64,000 nt of DNA. It comes from Myxococcales bacterium. GTDB lineage: Bacteria > Myxococcota_A > Polyangia > Nannocystales > Nannocystaceae. Below the pieces are notes generated by a model. That model was not told the DNA's origin. It saw only the letters and a program-made list of their open reading frames with translations, and did no database searches. The DNA is taken from NCBI GenBank assembly GCA_020633315.1, contig JACKDV010000004.1, forward strand, positions 496,001-560,000, written 5' to 3'. Shown piece by piece: positions 1 to 9,510 of the stretch; the first letter of the stretch is position 1; each line of letters opens with the position of its first letter. A program made the position numbers and the translations under genes.

Positions 1-543
1 TGCATCGACGAGGCGGGCGAGGAGCCCGACGGCTGCCCCATCCGCGACGAGGACGGCGACGGCCTGCTCGCGCCGCAGGACCAGTGCCCCCAGGAGCCCG
101 AGACGGTCAACGGCTTCGACGACGACGACGGCTGCCCCGATGAGCTGCCCGAGGAGGTCAAGAAGTACACCGGGGTGATCGAGGGCATCTTCTTCGACAC
201 CGGCCGGTCCTCCATCCGCGACGAGTCCTTCCCCACCCTCGACGCGGCGGTGAAGGTGCTCGCCGACTACCCCTCGCTGCGGGTGGAGATCAGCGGGCAC
301 ACCGACGACCGCGGCAAGCGGGACAAGAACCTGGGGCTGTCGCAGGATCGCGCCGACGCGGTCAAGCAGTACATGGTCGACAAGGGCATCGACGCGGGGC
401 GCATCACCACCCGCGGGGCCGGTCCCGACGAGCCGATCGGCGACAACAAGACCAAGGCGGGCCGACAGCAGAACCGACGCATCGAGTTCAAGCTGATCAC
501 CGAGCCGGCGAAGGCCACCTTCGTCGCGCCCGAGCCCTCGTGA
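1..543 (+). CDS. OmpA-family protein, C-terminal part (5' end outside window)
   Basis: The reading frame is open from base 1 to the TGA at 541-543, so only the last 180 residues are present. The first ~55 residues are acidic Cys/Asp repeats (DEDGDG, DDDDGCPDE) like thrombospondin type-3 calcium-binding repeats. An OmpA-like peptidoglycan-binding domain follows from about residue 60: FFDTG start, SGHTDD, LSQDRADAVKQYMVDKGI, and the final QQNRRIEF. Known of the family: an outer-membrane or periplasmic protein that anchors the envelope to peptidoglycan through diaminopimelate. TSP3 plus OmpA is a frequent myxobacterial architecture. The N-terminal barrel or signal peptide cannot be judged. The next gene is same-strand but 183 bases away, so probably a separate unit. 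Confidence 0.9.
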   Translation, partial: CIDEAGEEPDGCPIRDEDGDGLLAPQDQCPQEPETVNGFDDDDGCPDELPEEVKKYTGVIEGIFFDTGRSSIRDESFPTLDAAVKVLADYPSLRVEISGHTDDRGKRDKNLGLSQDRADAVKQYMVDKGIDAGRITTRGAGPDEPIGDNKTKAGRQQNRRIEFKLITEPAKATFVAPEPS

Positions 544-726
544 TCCGCGGTGTGTTGAAACACCGTCGCAGCACTGCAACGCCGACGCGCTCGACCTCGG
601 ATCCACGTATCGTGCCAGCTCCTGCCCCGGGGGTGCGACCGGGCGCATGAGGCCTCGACGCGCTACAGTGTTGGCATCGAAGACGCCAAGGACAATCCAG
701 AGCAACCACATGGCTGGCGGGCCATC
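544..726. other. Intergenic region between OmpA-type gene and DUF202 pair
   Basis: 183 bases without a supported gene. The DUF202 reading frame stays open upstream of its GTG start to a stop at 556-558, but no ATG, GTG or TTG lies in that extension. It contains a GTGTTGAAACAC inverted repeat at 550-561, immediately after the OmpA stop, which might act as a weak hairpin or operator. No convincing promoter boxes were seen. Confidence 0.4.
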
Positions 727-1074
727 GTGGGCAGCGATCCCCGCGAGGTGGGCAAGGAGCCCGACTACCGCTTCAGCCTCGCCAACGAGCGGACCTTCCT
801 CGCCTGGATCCGCACCTCGCTCGCGCTGCTGGCCGGCGGCCTGGCCGTGGCCAAGTTCCTCCCCCTGTTCGGAGGGAGCCTCGCGCTGTCGCTGCTGCTG
901 ATGGCCCTGGGGCTGATCCTCGCCGCCACCTCGTATCGCCGGTGGTCCCGCACCGAGATCGCCCTGCGCACGGGCGCCCCGCTGCCCACCTCGCGCCAGC
1001 CCGTGCTCCTCGCCCTCGGCGTCACGCTGGTGGGCCTGGCCACCGCCGTGCTCATCGTGTTCGGGGCGAAGTGA
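727..1074 (+). CDS. DUF202 inner-membrane protein (YidH-like)
   Basis: 115 residues beginning GTG. No other standard start exists in this frame upstream. The motif PDYRFSLANERTFLAWIRTS at about residues 12-31 is nearly the same as I recall from E. coli YidH and defines DUF202. Three hydrophobic segments follow (roughly residues 32-48, 56-70 and 92-112). The molecular role of DUF202 proteins is not established. Its TGA overlaps the GTG of the next gene by four bases (GTGA), and that gene is a second DUF202 protein of YidG type, so this is a translationally coupled YidH/YidG-like pair. No clear ribosome binding site was seen before 727. Confidence 0.85.
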   Translation: MGSDPREVGKEPDYRFSLANERTFLAWIRTSLALLAGGLAVAKFLPLFGGSLALSLLLMALGLILAATSYRRWSRTEIALRTGAPLPTSRQPVLLALGVTLVGLATAVLIVFGAK

Positions 1075-1406
1075 GGCACACCCAGCCCAACAAGGTCTTC
1101 GACTCGGGCCTCCAGCAGGAGCGCACCGCCCTCGCCTGGGACCGCACCGGCCTGTCGATGATGGTCGCGGGCGCGGTGCTGCTGCGCTCGCCCTCGAGCA
1201 CCTTCATGTTCCTGCCGATCATCGTGGGCGGCGTGGTGGTGGTGACCGGCGCGTGGCTGACCCTCGTGGCCCACCTGCGCTACAGCAAGCTGCACCGCGT
1301 GCTCCGTGCGGAGCAGAGCATCCTCAACCCACGCCTCATCCGCTGGGTCGGCTTCACCACGATGGCCCTGGCGCTCGCGTCGATCCTCGACGTGCTCGCG
1401 ATGTGA
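1071..1406 (+). CDS. DUF202 inner-membrane protein (YidG-like)
   Basis: 111 residues; the GTG at 1071 overlaps the stop of the previous gene (GTGA). DSGLQQERTALAWDRTGLSM near the N-terminus corresponds to the YidG branch of DUF202 (LQPERTSLAWFRT in E. coli, from memory). Three transmembrane stretches are visible at about 28-43, 47-66 and 90-110. The pair with the preceding YidH-like gene is the normal arrangement of this family and suggests a hetero-oligomeric membrane complex of unknown function. An ATG inside the ORF at 1156 would remove the signature motif, so the GTG is preferred. Confidence 0.82.
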   Translation: MRHTQPNKVFDSGLQQERTALAWDRTGLSMMVAGAVLLRSPSSTFMFLPIIVGGVVVVTGAWLTLVAHLRYSKLHRVLRAEQSILNPRLIRWVGFTTMALALASILDVLAM

Positions 1407-1498
1407 ATCCGAAGGCGCGAGTCCTCGACTGCCGGTGGTGAGGCGCTCACGCGAGCGTCGACGAAGCCCGGGCGGGCGGGGCCAGGGCGAGCGGCGTC

Positions 1499-2932
1499 TC
1501 ACCCCCTCGTCGCGCCGCCGCGGCCGAGCGCGCCCAGGTCGATGCGATCGAGCACCTCCTTGGTCACCGGTCGCTTGGCGTCGCGGAACACCAGCGCCCG
1601 CAGCAGCGCCCGCACGGGCTCCGAGCGCAGCCCGGCCAGCGCGACGCGAGCCCGGGCCTCGTCATCGAAGCCGATGGAGTAGCAGGTGTCGTCGAGCAGC
1701 GTGGGTCGGCCCTGCGCATCGGGACCCACCAGGGTGAAGGCCGGCTGCTTGGCGAGGCCCGAGATCGCGACCTTCCACGGCGCAAAGGAGTACTCGCCCA
1801 GGCCGAACACGCAAAAGCGCGGTCGATCACGATAGATGGTGCTGCGCCGGGCGTCGAGGGCCTCCGCGTGCCCACACAGGTAGCGCCAGGCCCGAGGCGC
1901 ACGCTCGGCCAGCCGCGAGGTGTCCTCGCCCAGGCGGCGCTGCGGCAGCAGCAGCCACCGCCGCACGCGGGGCAGGTCGTGGCCGCGCAGGTCCGAGGTC
2001 TTGAGCAGCGGGAAGATCACCGCGTCCTCCACCTCCACCCGCTCGCCCAGGCCGTTGACGAGGCCCTCGCCGTCGCGCCGCAGCTCCATCACGCGGGCGC
2101 AGTCGTGCTTGATCCCCGAGCGCCACGGCGGGTCGGCCACGCCGAGCACGGGGCGCGCCCGATCGTAGGCCGCGGCGTCGGCCACCAGCGTGCCGCCCCG
2201 GACGGCGATCTCGCCCTCGGCCCGCTCCGCGTCGAGCTCGGCGTGCACCGAGCAGGCGATCGCGGCGGCCCGCCGCGTGCCGAAGCAGAACAGGCCGGCG
2301 TCCACCGCCGCCCCGAAGCTGGCGCGCGCGTCGATGCGGTGCAGCGAGGCGTCGTGCAGCGCGAGCTCCCGGCGATGGGCATGCTCGAGCACCCGCCGCG
2401 CCACCGCGGTCTTGACCAGCATCGCCACCGCGAGCTCGCGCCCCTGCCCCAGCTCGAGCCAGCGCCGCAGCATCCAGGTGGAGACGTCGAAGTTGGACTT
2501 GCCGGTGAGCGCGGCCAGGCCGGGCAGCCCATCGTCGTTGGTGCGGGCCGGCCGATTGTCGATGCCCAGCACGGTGAGCGCCGCGTTGGTCACCCACGGC
2601 GGATTGCCCAGCACCAGCACCGGGGGCTCCCAGCCGGCGAGGCGCTCGGCCCAGGGCTCGGTGAAGGCATCGCCCACGCGCACCTCGGCGGCGGAGCCCG
2701 CTCGTCGCAGCCGCTCGCGAGCGGTCGTCGCCCGGCCGGCGTCGATCTCCAGGCCGAAGCCGCGCGCCCGCGGGAAGGCCTCGGCCGCCGCGAGCAAGAA
2801 GGCTCCCTCGCCGCAGGTGGGCTCGACCACGGTGGCCGGGGCGTGCCCCCGCCGGGCCAGCCATGCGCACACGCGTCGGGCCAGCGCGAGCGGGGTCTGG
2901 AAGTCGCCGTAGGCGGCCTTGGCCGTGCTCAC
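1499..2932 (-). CDS. N6-adenine DNA methyltransferase (Eco57I/TaqI-like)
   Basis: 477 residues. The GTG start at 2932 overlaps the stop of the upstream lipoprotein gene (GTGA). The N-terminus reads YGDFQTPLALARRV, then VVEPTCGEGAFLLAA (SAM-binding motif I) and GFGLEID (motif II). GNPPWVTN near residue 110 is the catalytic NPPY/F/W motif of amino-methyltransferases acting on adenine N6. The C-terminal half (PLLKTSDLRG, RYLCGHAEALDARRSTIYRDRPRFCVFGLGEYSFAPWKVAISG, split here by an ordinary stretch) resembles the target-recognition part of Eco57I-type enzymes. I see no restriction endonuclease in or near it, so it may be a solitary methyltransferase. Coupling to two lipoprotein genes is odd for such an enzyme. 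Confidence 0.85.
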   Translation of the reverse strand: MSTAKAAYGDFQTPLALARRVCAWLARRGHAPATVVEPTCGEGAFLLAAAEAFPRARGFGLEIDAGRATTARERLRRAGSAAEVRVGDAFTEPWAERLAGWEPPVLVLGNPPWVTNAALTVLGIDNRPARTNDDGLPGLAALTGKSNFDVSTWMLRRWLELGQGRELAVAMLVKTAVARRVLEHAHRRELALHDASLHRIDARASFGAAVDAGLFCFGTRRAAAIACSVHAELDAERAEGEIAVRGGTLVADAAAYDRARPVLGVADPPWRSGIKHDCARVMELRRDGEGLVNGLGERVEVEDAVIFPLLKTSDLRGHDLPRVRRWLLLPQRRLGEDTSRLAERAPRAWRYLCGHAEALDARRSTIYRDRPRFCVFGLGEYSFAPWKVAISGLAKQPAFTLVGPDAQGRPTLLDDTCYSIGFDDEARARVALAGLRSEPVRALLRALVFRDAKRPVTKEVLDRIDLGALGRGGATRG

Positions 2933-3663
2933 GGCGAGGCCTCCCGACCGGCGAGGGTGATCTCGCCCTCGGCGTCGATCCACAGCTCGAAGGCGAGGGG
3001 CTGCTCCCCCCTGCGCCCTCGCTCGCGGCGAAGGTGGTGCACCCCGTGGAGGCGCGCCCGGTACTCGCCCTCCCCGATCTGCTCGTCGCTCACGCAGAGG
3101 TCGGCGCCGAGCTGCCAGTAGCTGCGCACCACGCCCGCGCGCAGCAGCAGCTCGAGCACGCCGCGATCGCCCAGGGCCTCGCGGGCGTGCGCGGTGACCC
3201 GGCCGATCGACTCCACCGCGCCCGGCGCGACCACGGTGGCATCCACCGCCCGCAGCGGCGCAAAGGCAGCGCCGTCGAGCACCACCACGTCGAGCGCCTT
3301 GCTGTACCAGGCGATCGGGCGGCCCTCGATGCCCAGCCCCGCGGTCGCGCTCACCGGTCGCTGCTCGGCCGGATCGATCTCGGCGGCGGGGAAGCGCGGC
3401 TGGAGGTCGCTCCCGCCCCCGCCGAGCTCGCGCAGCTCGGTCGAGGGCGAGTCCTCGTGATCGAGGGTGTAGGTGGCCCGGCACTCCCCCTCGCCGAAGC
3501 GGTGGGGATCGCCCAGCCCGCGGGCACAGCCGAGCGCGAGCAGGGCCAGCGCCACCAGCCAGGCTCCGGCCCCCTGGGACCGGAACCGGCTCAGCAGTTG
3601 GCGTTCTCCTCGCAGGTCGCGACCAACGAAGCGTTGTCGACTTGGTCGAAGATGCAGTCCCAT
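2929..3663 (-). CDS. Putative lipoprotein, unknown function
   Basis: I do not recognise the family. A signal segment AWLVALALLALGC with a lipobox (LALGC) predicts an outer- or inner-membrane lipoprotein of about 200 mature residues, with no repeats. The nearest standard start is ATG at 3663, which gives an unusually long 45-residue leader inside the upstream gene. Two tandem CTG codons at 3597-3592 lie eight bases after AGGAG (3610-3606) and overlap the upstream TGA, so a CTG start at 3597 would give a normal short signal peptide. Its own stop overlaps the methyltransferase GTG by four bases. Probably the middle gene of a three-gene operon (4271 to 1499). Confidence 0.6.
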   Translation of the reverse strand: MGLHLRPSRQRFVGRDLRGERQLLSRFRSQGAGAWLVALALLALGCARGLGDPHRFGEGECRATYTLDHEDSPSTELRELGGGGSDLQPRFPAAEIDPAEQRPVSATAGLGIEGRPIAWYSKALDVVVLDGAAFAPLRAVDATVVAPGAVESIGRVTAHAREALGDRGVLELLLRAGVVRSYWQLGADLCVSDEQIGEGEYRARLHGVHHLRRERGRRGEQPLAFELWIDAEGEITLAGREASP

Positions 3664-4271
3664 GAGTCGCAGGAGGCGAACGAGACCGCACCGTAGACCC
3701 TCGTGGCCTCGTAGAAGCACAGGTCGAGGGAGTCGTCGTTCGTCCGCCACATCGTACCGTCGGCCGCCACGTGATAGCGCGAGCTGGTGAAGATCGAGAT
3801 GTTCCGGGTCTCGTGCCCGAAGCCGAAGGCCACGCCGTCCGCGTCGGCCTCGAGGATGCAGGCCACCACGGCCTCGTTGGCCGAGGCCAGCTCGGCGCAC
3901 TGCTCGGCCAGACCGTCGTCCGTGCTCTCCTCGCCACCGCCGGAGCTCCCGCCGTCGGAGCCACCGCCGCCCGTGCCGTCGGAGCCACCGCCCGTGCCCC
4001 CACCGCCGCCCGTGTCCCCGCCCACGTCCGTGCCGCCCTCGTCCGTGGCGCCGTCGCTACCGGCCTCACCCCCTCCCACGCTCTCGCACTGCAGGTCGTG
4101 GTTCTCCACGTAGGTTCCACAGTCCCGCTCGGAGGCCGAAGGATCGATCGCGGAGCACTCGGGGGCCGAGCCCGCGTCCTCGTTGCCCTCCTTGGTCGAG
4201 CCGCATGCGAGCAGCAGCCCCAGCGACAGAACGATCATCGAGCGAGCGCTCGTGCTCATGGTCATGGTCAT
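3591..4271 (-). CDS. Putative secreted lipoprotein with Gly/Ser-rich linker
   Basis: About 226 residues. Starts are ambiguous among three in-frame ATGs at 4271, 4265 and 4259 (MTMTMSTSARS). The signal sequence MIVLSLGLLLACGS carries a lipobox (LLAC). A Cys-containing segment is followed by a ~45-residue Gly/Ser/Thr/Asp linker at about residues 75-120, typical of myxobacterial surface lipoproteins. The C-terminal ~110 residues contain six Cys (AEQCAEL, VVACILEA, LDLCFYEA, SFASCDSWDC, ENANC), probably disulphide-bonded. Function unknown. It ends at the overlap with the next lipoprotein gene, which suggests joint expression. Confidence 0.7.
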   Translation of the reverse strand: MTMTMSTSARSMIVLSLGLLLACGSTKEGNEDAGSAPECSAIDPSASERDCGTYVENHDLQCESVGGGEAGSDGATDEGGTDVGGDTGGGGGTGGGSDGTGGGGSDGGSSGGGEESTDDGLAEQCAELASANEAVVACILEADADGVAFGFGHETRNISIFTSSRYHVAADGTMWRTNDDSLDLCFYEATRVYGAVSFASCDSWDCIFDQVDNASLVATCEENANC

Positions 4272-4447
4272 GGGTACGTCAATCCAGTCTGGGGCGGAGC
4301 CCCGCAAGTCTTGGGCGAACGCTGACACGACGACCCGAGGCCGTCGAGCCATGCACCCCCTACCAGACGCGACCGCGGGCCAATCGATCGCTCGGGACCC
4401 GACGATTCCTCGGCGCACGGGCAGCGCAGCTTGCGCTTCGCTCGGCT

Positions 4448-5908
<1,461 letters not shown>

Positions 5909-6006
5909 ACGGTCGCCCCGTCGCGGTCGTCGCGCGGGGCTCGATTCGCCAGAGCGCGGGCCGTTGCCGTATCCTCCGCTGCGACCGCTCCCGCTGCCGC
6001 CGCCCC

Positions 6007-8469
6007 ATGGATCACCGCAAGACCTACGCCGGCGTCTTCCTCGTGGCGCTCTCGACCCTGGTGCTCGAGATCCTGCTCACCCGGATCACCTCGGTCGTCG
6101 CCTGGTACCACCTGGCGTTCTTCGTGATCTCGCTGGCCATGCTGGGCATGACGGCAGGCGCGGTGATCGTGTTCGTGCGCCCCGAGTCGTTCCGCGACGA
6201 TCTCGTGCCCCGCCGCGCCACCGAGGCCTGCCTGGCCCTGGCCGCCACCGCGCCCGTGGCCATCGCGGCCGCGCTGGCCATCCCCCTGCGCCCCATCACC
6301 TCCACCGAGGGCTTCGTGGCCATGCTCGGCTACGGCGGGGCGCTGGCCGTGCCCTTCACCCTCAGCGGGATCGTGCTCACCCTGGTGCTCACGCGGGCCG
6401 GGCTGCCGCCGGGGCGGGTGTACGGCGTGGATCTGGTGGGCGCGGCGGCGGGCTGCGGCGTGGTCATCCCCCTGCTCGACTGGCTCGATGCTCCCAGCGC
6501 GGTGCTGGTGGCCTCGGCCCTGGCCGCCCTGGCCGCCCTGGCCTTCGCCCTCGCCCGCGACGACGCCCGCGCGCGCCCCCACGCCCGCTTCGCCGGCTTC
6601 CTGAGCCTGGTGCTGGTGGTGCTCGGCCTGCTCAACGCCACCGCCGACTCGCCGTGGCTGCGACCGCAGCAGGTCAAGGGCGAGGCCGAGGATCCCTCCG
6701 ACTTCCTCTACAACGGCTGGAACACCTACTCGCGGGTCACCGTGGACGACACCCTCGTGATGCCGCCCGCGCTGTGGGCCGGCGGGCGGCTCACCCCGCT
6801 GGAGGTGCTGCGCCCCCTGCCGCAGCGCGCGATCAAGATCGACGGAGCCGCCGGCACGGTGATGGTCGACTTCGATCGCGACCCCGACGACGGTCAGCCG
6901 GCCTCGCTCGCCGCCCACGACTACCTCGAGTGGGACGTGACCTCCTTCGCCCACCGCCTGCGCCCCACGGGCCCGGCCGCGGTGATCGGCGTGGGCGGAG
7001 GCCGCGACGTGCTGGAGGCGGCGCGGGTGGGGCACCAGCCGGTGGTGGGCCTCGAGCTCAACGCGCTCATCGTGGGCCTGCACCAGGGCTCGATGCGAGA
7101 GTTCAGCGGCATCGCCGACCTGCCCGGCGTGCGCCTGGTCAACGACGAGGCGCGCTCGTTCATGGCCCGCGACCGCCAGCGCTACGAGGTCATCACCATG
7201 TCGCTCATCGACACCTGGGCCTCGACCGGCGCCGGTGCCTATGCGCTCTCGGAGAACGGCCTGTACACGGTGGAGGGCTGGCAGATCTTCCTGCGCCGCC
7301 TCACCCCCACCGGCATCTTCACCGTCTCGCGCTGGTACAAGCCCGACTCGCCCGGCGAGACCGCCCGCATGCTGGCCCTCGCCATGGAGACCCTGTGGTC
7401 GCTGGGGGTGGAGGAGCCGCGCCGACACATCATGATGCTGCAGAGCATGAGCATCGCCACCATCCTCGTCACGCCCACGCCCTTCACGAGCGCCGACGTG
7501 ATGACGATGCAGAAGGAGGCGGTCGCGCGCGGCTTCAACATGCTGCTGGCCCCCGGGCGCCTGCCCATCAACCCCATGCTGCGCGAGCTGGCCCAGGTCC
7601 CCGACCGCGCCGGCATGTGGGCCTGGGCCACCAGCCAGTCCCTCGACCTCACCCCGCCCACCGACGCGCGGCCGTTCTTCTTCAACATGATCAAGCCGGC
7701 GACCTGGCTGTCGGAGCCCGAGCAGGTCGACGAGCTCGACTACGCCTTCCTCGGCAACCTCCACGCCACCCGCACCCTGGTGTGGGCCATCGCCATCAGC
7801 GCGATGCTCACCGCGGTGGCCGTGCTGCTGCCCCTGTGGTCGCGACGCCGCGATCTCAACGCCTACGCCGGCGCCGACGTGATCGCCTCGAGCTCCTACT
7901 TCGCGCTCATCGGCCTGGGCTTCATGTTCGTGGAGATCGGCCTGCTGTCGCGCCTCAACGTGTTCCTGGGCCACCCCACCCTGGCCCTGGCCGTGCTGCT
8001 GGGGGGGATCATCTTCTTCACCGGCGTGGGCAGCATGGCGAGCGGGCGGATCCCGCTCCGGCGGCCGTGGGTCGCCCGGCTGTACCCGCTGCTGCCCGCG
8101 GCGCTGGTGCTGGTGGTGGCCGCCCTGCTCGACCCGGTGATGGGGGGCCTGGTGGCCGCGGGCACGGCCGTGCGCGTGACGGTGGGCCTGGGGCTGGTGG
8201 CCCTGCCCGCCCTGGGCCTGGGCCTGTGCTTCCCCCTCGGCCTGCGTCTGGTGGAGGGGCTCGCGGGCTCCGAGGCGCCCTCGATGGGCCCGTGGATGTG
8301 GGGGATCAACGGCGCATGCGGGGTGGTGGCCAGCGGCCTGGCCCTCACCTCGTCGATGGCGTGGGGCATCGGCACCACCCTGCTCATCGGGGCGGGCTGC
8401 TATGCGCTGCTGCCCTTGTGCACGAGCCGGCTGCAGCGCTCGCAGGCGCGGTCGGGCGCGCCTGCGTGA
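6007..8469 (+). CDS. Multi-pass membrane protein with spermidine-synthase-like SAM domain
   Basis: 820 residues from ATG 6007. The N-terminal ~220 residues form several transmembrane helices (YAGVFLVALSTLVLEILLTR, FFVISLAMLGMTAGAV, and others). A soluble middle part has a methyltransferase/spermidine-synthase-like Rossmann fold: AVIGVGGGRDVLEAARVG at about 320, VVGLELN, RLVNDEARSFM, YEVITMSLIDTW. Another helical block follows from about 595 to 810. This layout matches bacterial fused spermidine-synthase-like membrane proteins, whose substrate is generally unknown. The usual aminopropyltransferase gate residues were not verified. No neighbouring polyamine gene is present, so I would not assign polyamine synthesis. 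Confidence 0.8.
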   Translation: MDHRKTYAGVFLVALSTLVLEILLTRITSVVAWYHLAFFVISLAMLGMTAGAVIVFVRPESFRDDLVPRRATEACLALAATAPVAIAAALAIPLRPITSTEGFVAMLGYGGALAVPFTLSGIVLTLVLTRAGLPPGRVYGVDLVGAAAGCGVVIPLLDWLDAPSAVLVASALAALAALAFALARDDARARPHARFAGFLSLVLVVLGLLNATADSPWLRPQQVKGEAEDPSDFLYNGWNTYSRVTVDDTLVMPPALWAGGRLTPLEVLRPLPQRAIKIDGAAGTVMVDFDRDPDDGQPASLAAHDYLEWDVTSFAHRLRPTGPAAVIGVGGGRDVLEAARVGHQPVVGLELNALIVGLHQGSMREFSGIADLPGVRLVNDEARSFMARDRQRYEVITMSLIDTWASTGAGAYALSENGLYTVEGWQIFLRRLTPTGIFTVSRWYKPDSPGETARMLALAMETLWSLGVEEPRRHIMMLQSMSIATILVTPTPFTSADVMTMQKEAVARGFNMLLAPGRLPINPMLRELAQVPDRAGMWAWATSQSLDLTPPTDARPFFFNMIKPATWLSEPEQVDELDYAFLGNLHATRTLVWAIAISAMLTAVAVLLPLWSRRRDLNAYAGADVIASSSYFALIGLGFMFVEIGLLSRLNVFLGHPTLALAVLLGGIIFFTGVGSMASGRIPLRRPWVARLYPLLPAALVLVVAALLDPVMGGLVAAGTAVRVTVGLGLVALPALGLGLCFPLGLRLVEGLAGSEAPSMGPWMWGINGACGVVASGLALTSSMAWGIGTTLLIGAGCYALLPLCTSRLQRSQARSGAPA

Positions 8470-8640
8470 TGGCGTAGGCGCGTGGTCGGCCCGGGTGGAC
8501 CCGAGGGCGCGCTGTGGCTCCGCACCGAGCTGCGCTACTGAACGATCGTCCCGTCGGCTCGCTCACGCACCGGCGCCCCGGGCCGAAGGGCCGGGTCGAT
8601 CGATCGGTGCGTCGCGACGCCTCCCGCGGTATGAAGGGTC

Positions 8641-9459
8641 GTGGCACTGCTTCGTACGGACTGGAAGGACGAGATCAAGGCTCCCACCAAGGCGATCGCC
8701 AGCGGGACCAAGGGGGAGTGGGCACGCAAGGTACAGGAGTGGCTCAACCTGCACCGCTACCACACGCCGCGCTTCAAGGTGGGAATCTCGGTCGACGGCG
8801 ACTACGGGGCCGCCACCGAGTCGGCGGTGAAGAAGTTCCAGAAGGTCACCAAGCTGCCGATCACCGGCATCGTCGACGCGGAGACCTGGAAGGTGCTGGT
8901 CGCTCCGATGGTGCGGGCCTTCGACGACGTCGACCTTCCCTCCGATGCCTCGTTCCGCAAGACGGTCCTGCACGTGGCCGCCCGCTTCGAGAAGGAGCAC
9001 CCCACCGAGCTGCGCGGCAACCGGGGCCCGTGGGTGCGCGCCTTCATGAAGGGCAACGACGGCGACGACTGGGCGTGGTGCGACGGCTTCGTCTCCACCG
9101 TGCTCGACCACACCTGCAACCACCTCGGGCGTCGCCTCGACTCGGTGATCCCGTGGAGCATGTCGTGCACCAAGACCCGCCGCTACGCCGAGTCGGGCGA
9201 CTACGCCTGCGCCTGGATCGATCCCGAGGACGTGGAGGCCAACCCCGGCCAGGTGGTGCCCGGCGATCTGATGCTGGTGGTCAAGCCCGGCAGCAGCAAC
9301 GCCCGCCACATCGGCATCGTGACCGAGGTGAGCGGCAAGGTGCTGCACACCATCGAGGGCAACACCAACGACGAGGGCTCGCGCGAGGGCTACGAGGTCT
9401 GCGAGCTGCGCCGCAACACCGCCTCGGGCAAGTACGGCGCGGTGCACTTCACGCTGTGA
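8641..9459 (+). CDS. Peptidoglycan-binding protein with CHAP/NlpC-like domain
   Basis: 272 residues starting GTG 8641. There is no signal peptide in the predicted N-terminus. Residues ~18-82 form a PG_binding_1 repeat (GEWARKVQEWLNLHRY, DGDYGAATESAVKKFQ, TGIVDAETW). The remainder has WAWCDGFVSTVLDH (candidate catalytic Cys), then PGDLMLVVKPG...ARHIGIVTEV and HTIEGNTNDEGSREGYEV, the order expected of CHAP/NlpC-P60 amidase-type hydrolases. A cell-wall amidase or endopeptidase role is inferred from this fold. It might be exported non-classically or be phage- or contractile-system-derived, but no phage genes surround it. Monocistronic. Confidence 0.8.
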   Translation: MALLRTDWKDEIKAPTKAIASGTKGEWARKVQEWLNLHRYHTPRFKVGISVDGDYGAATESAVKKFQKVTKLPITGIVDAETWKVLVAPMVRAFDDVDLPSDASFRKTVLHVAARFEKEHPTELRGNRGPWVRAFMKGNDGDDWAWCDGFVSTVLDHTCNHLGRRLDSVIPWSMSCTKTRRYAESGDYACAWIDPEDVEANPGQVVPGDLMLVVKPGSSNARHIGIVTEVSGKVLHTIEGNTNDEGSREGYEVCELRRNTASGKYGAVHFTL

Positions 9460-9510
9460 GCCGCCGGCCCGCGCCCGGGCACGCCGACCGCCGCCCGCCC
9501 GGCGATGGGC

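Noticed and set aside
3960..4090. Gly/Ser repeat as a CRISPR or tandem repeat element
   Set aside because: It is a coding low-complexity linker of a lipoprotein with irregular units.
1499..4120. Apparent 873-residue protein joining two lipoprotein regions to the methyltransferase
   Set aside because: The N-terminal part is an out-of-frame reading of the lipoprotein genes; the GTG at 2932 fits the 4-base overlap.
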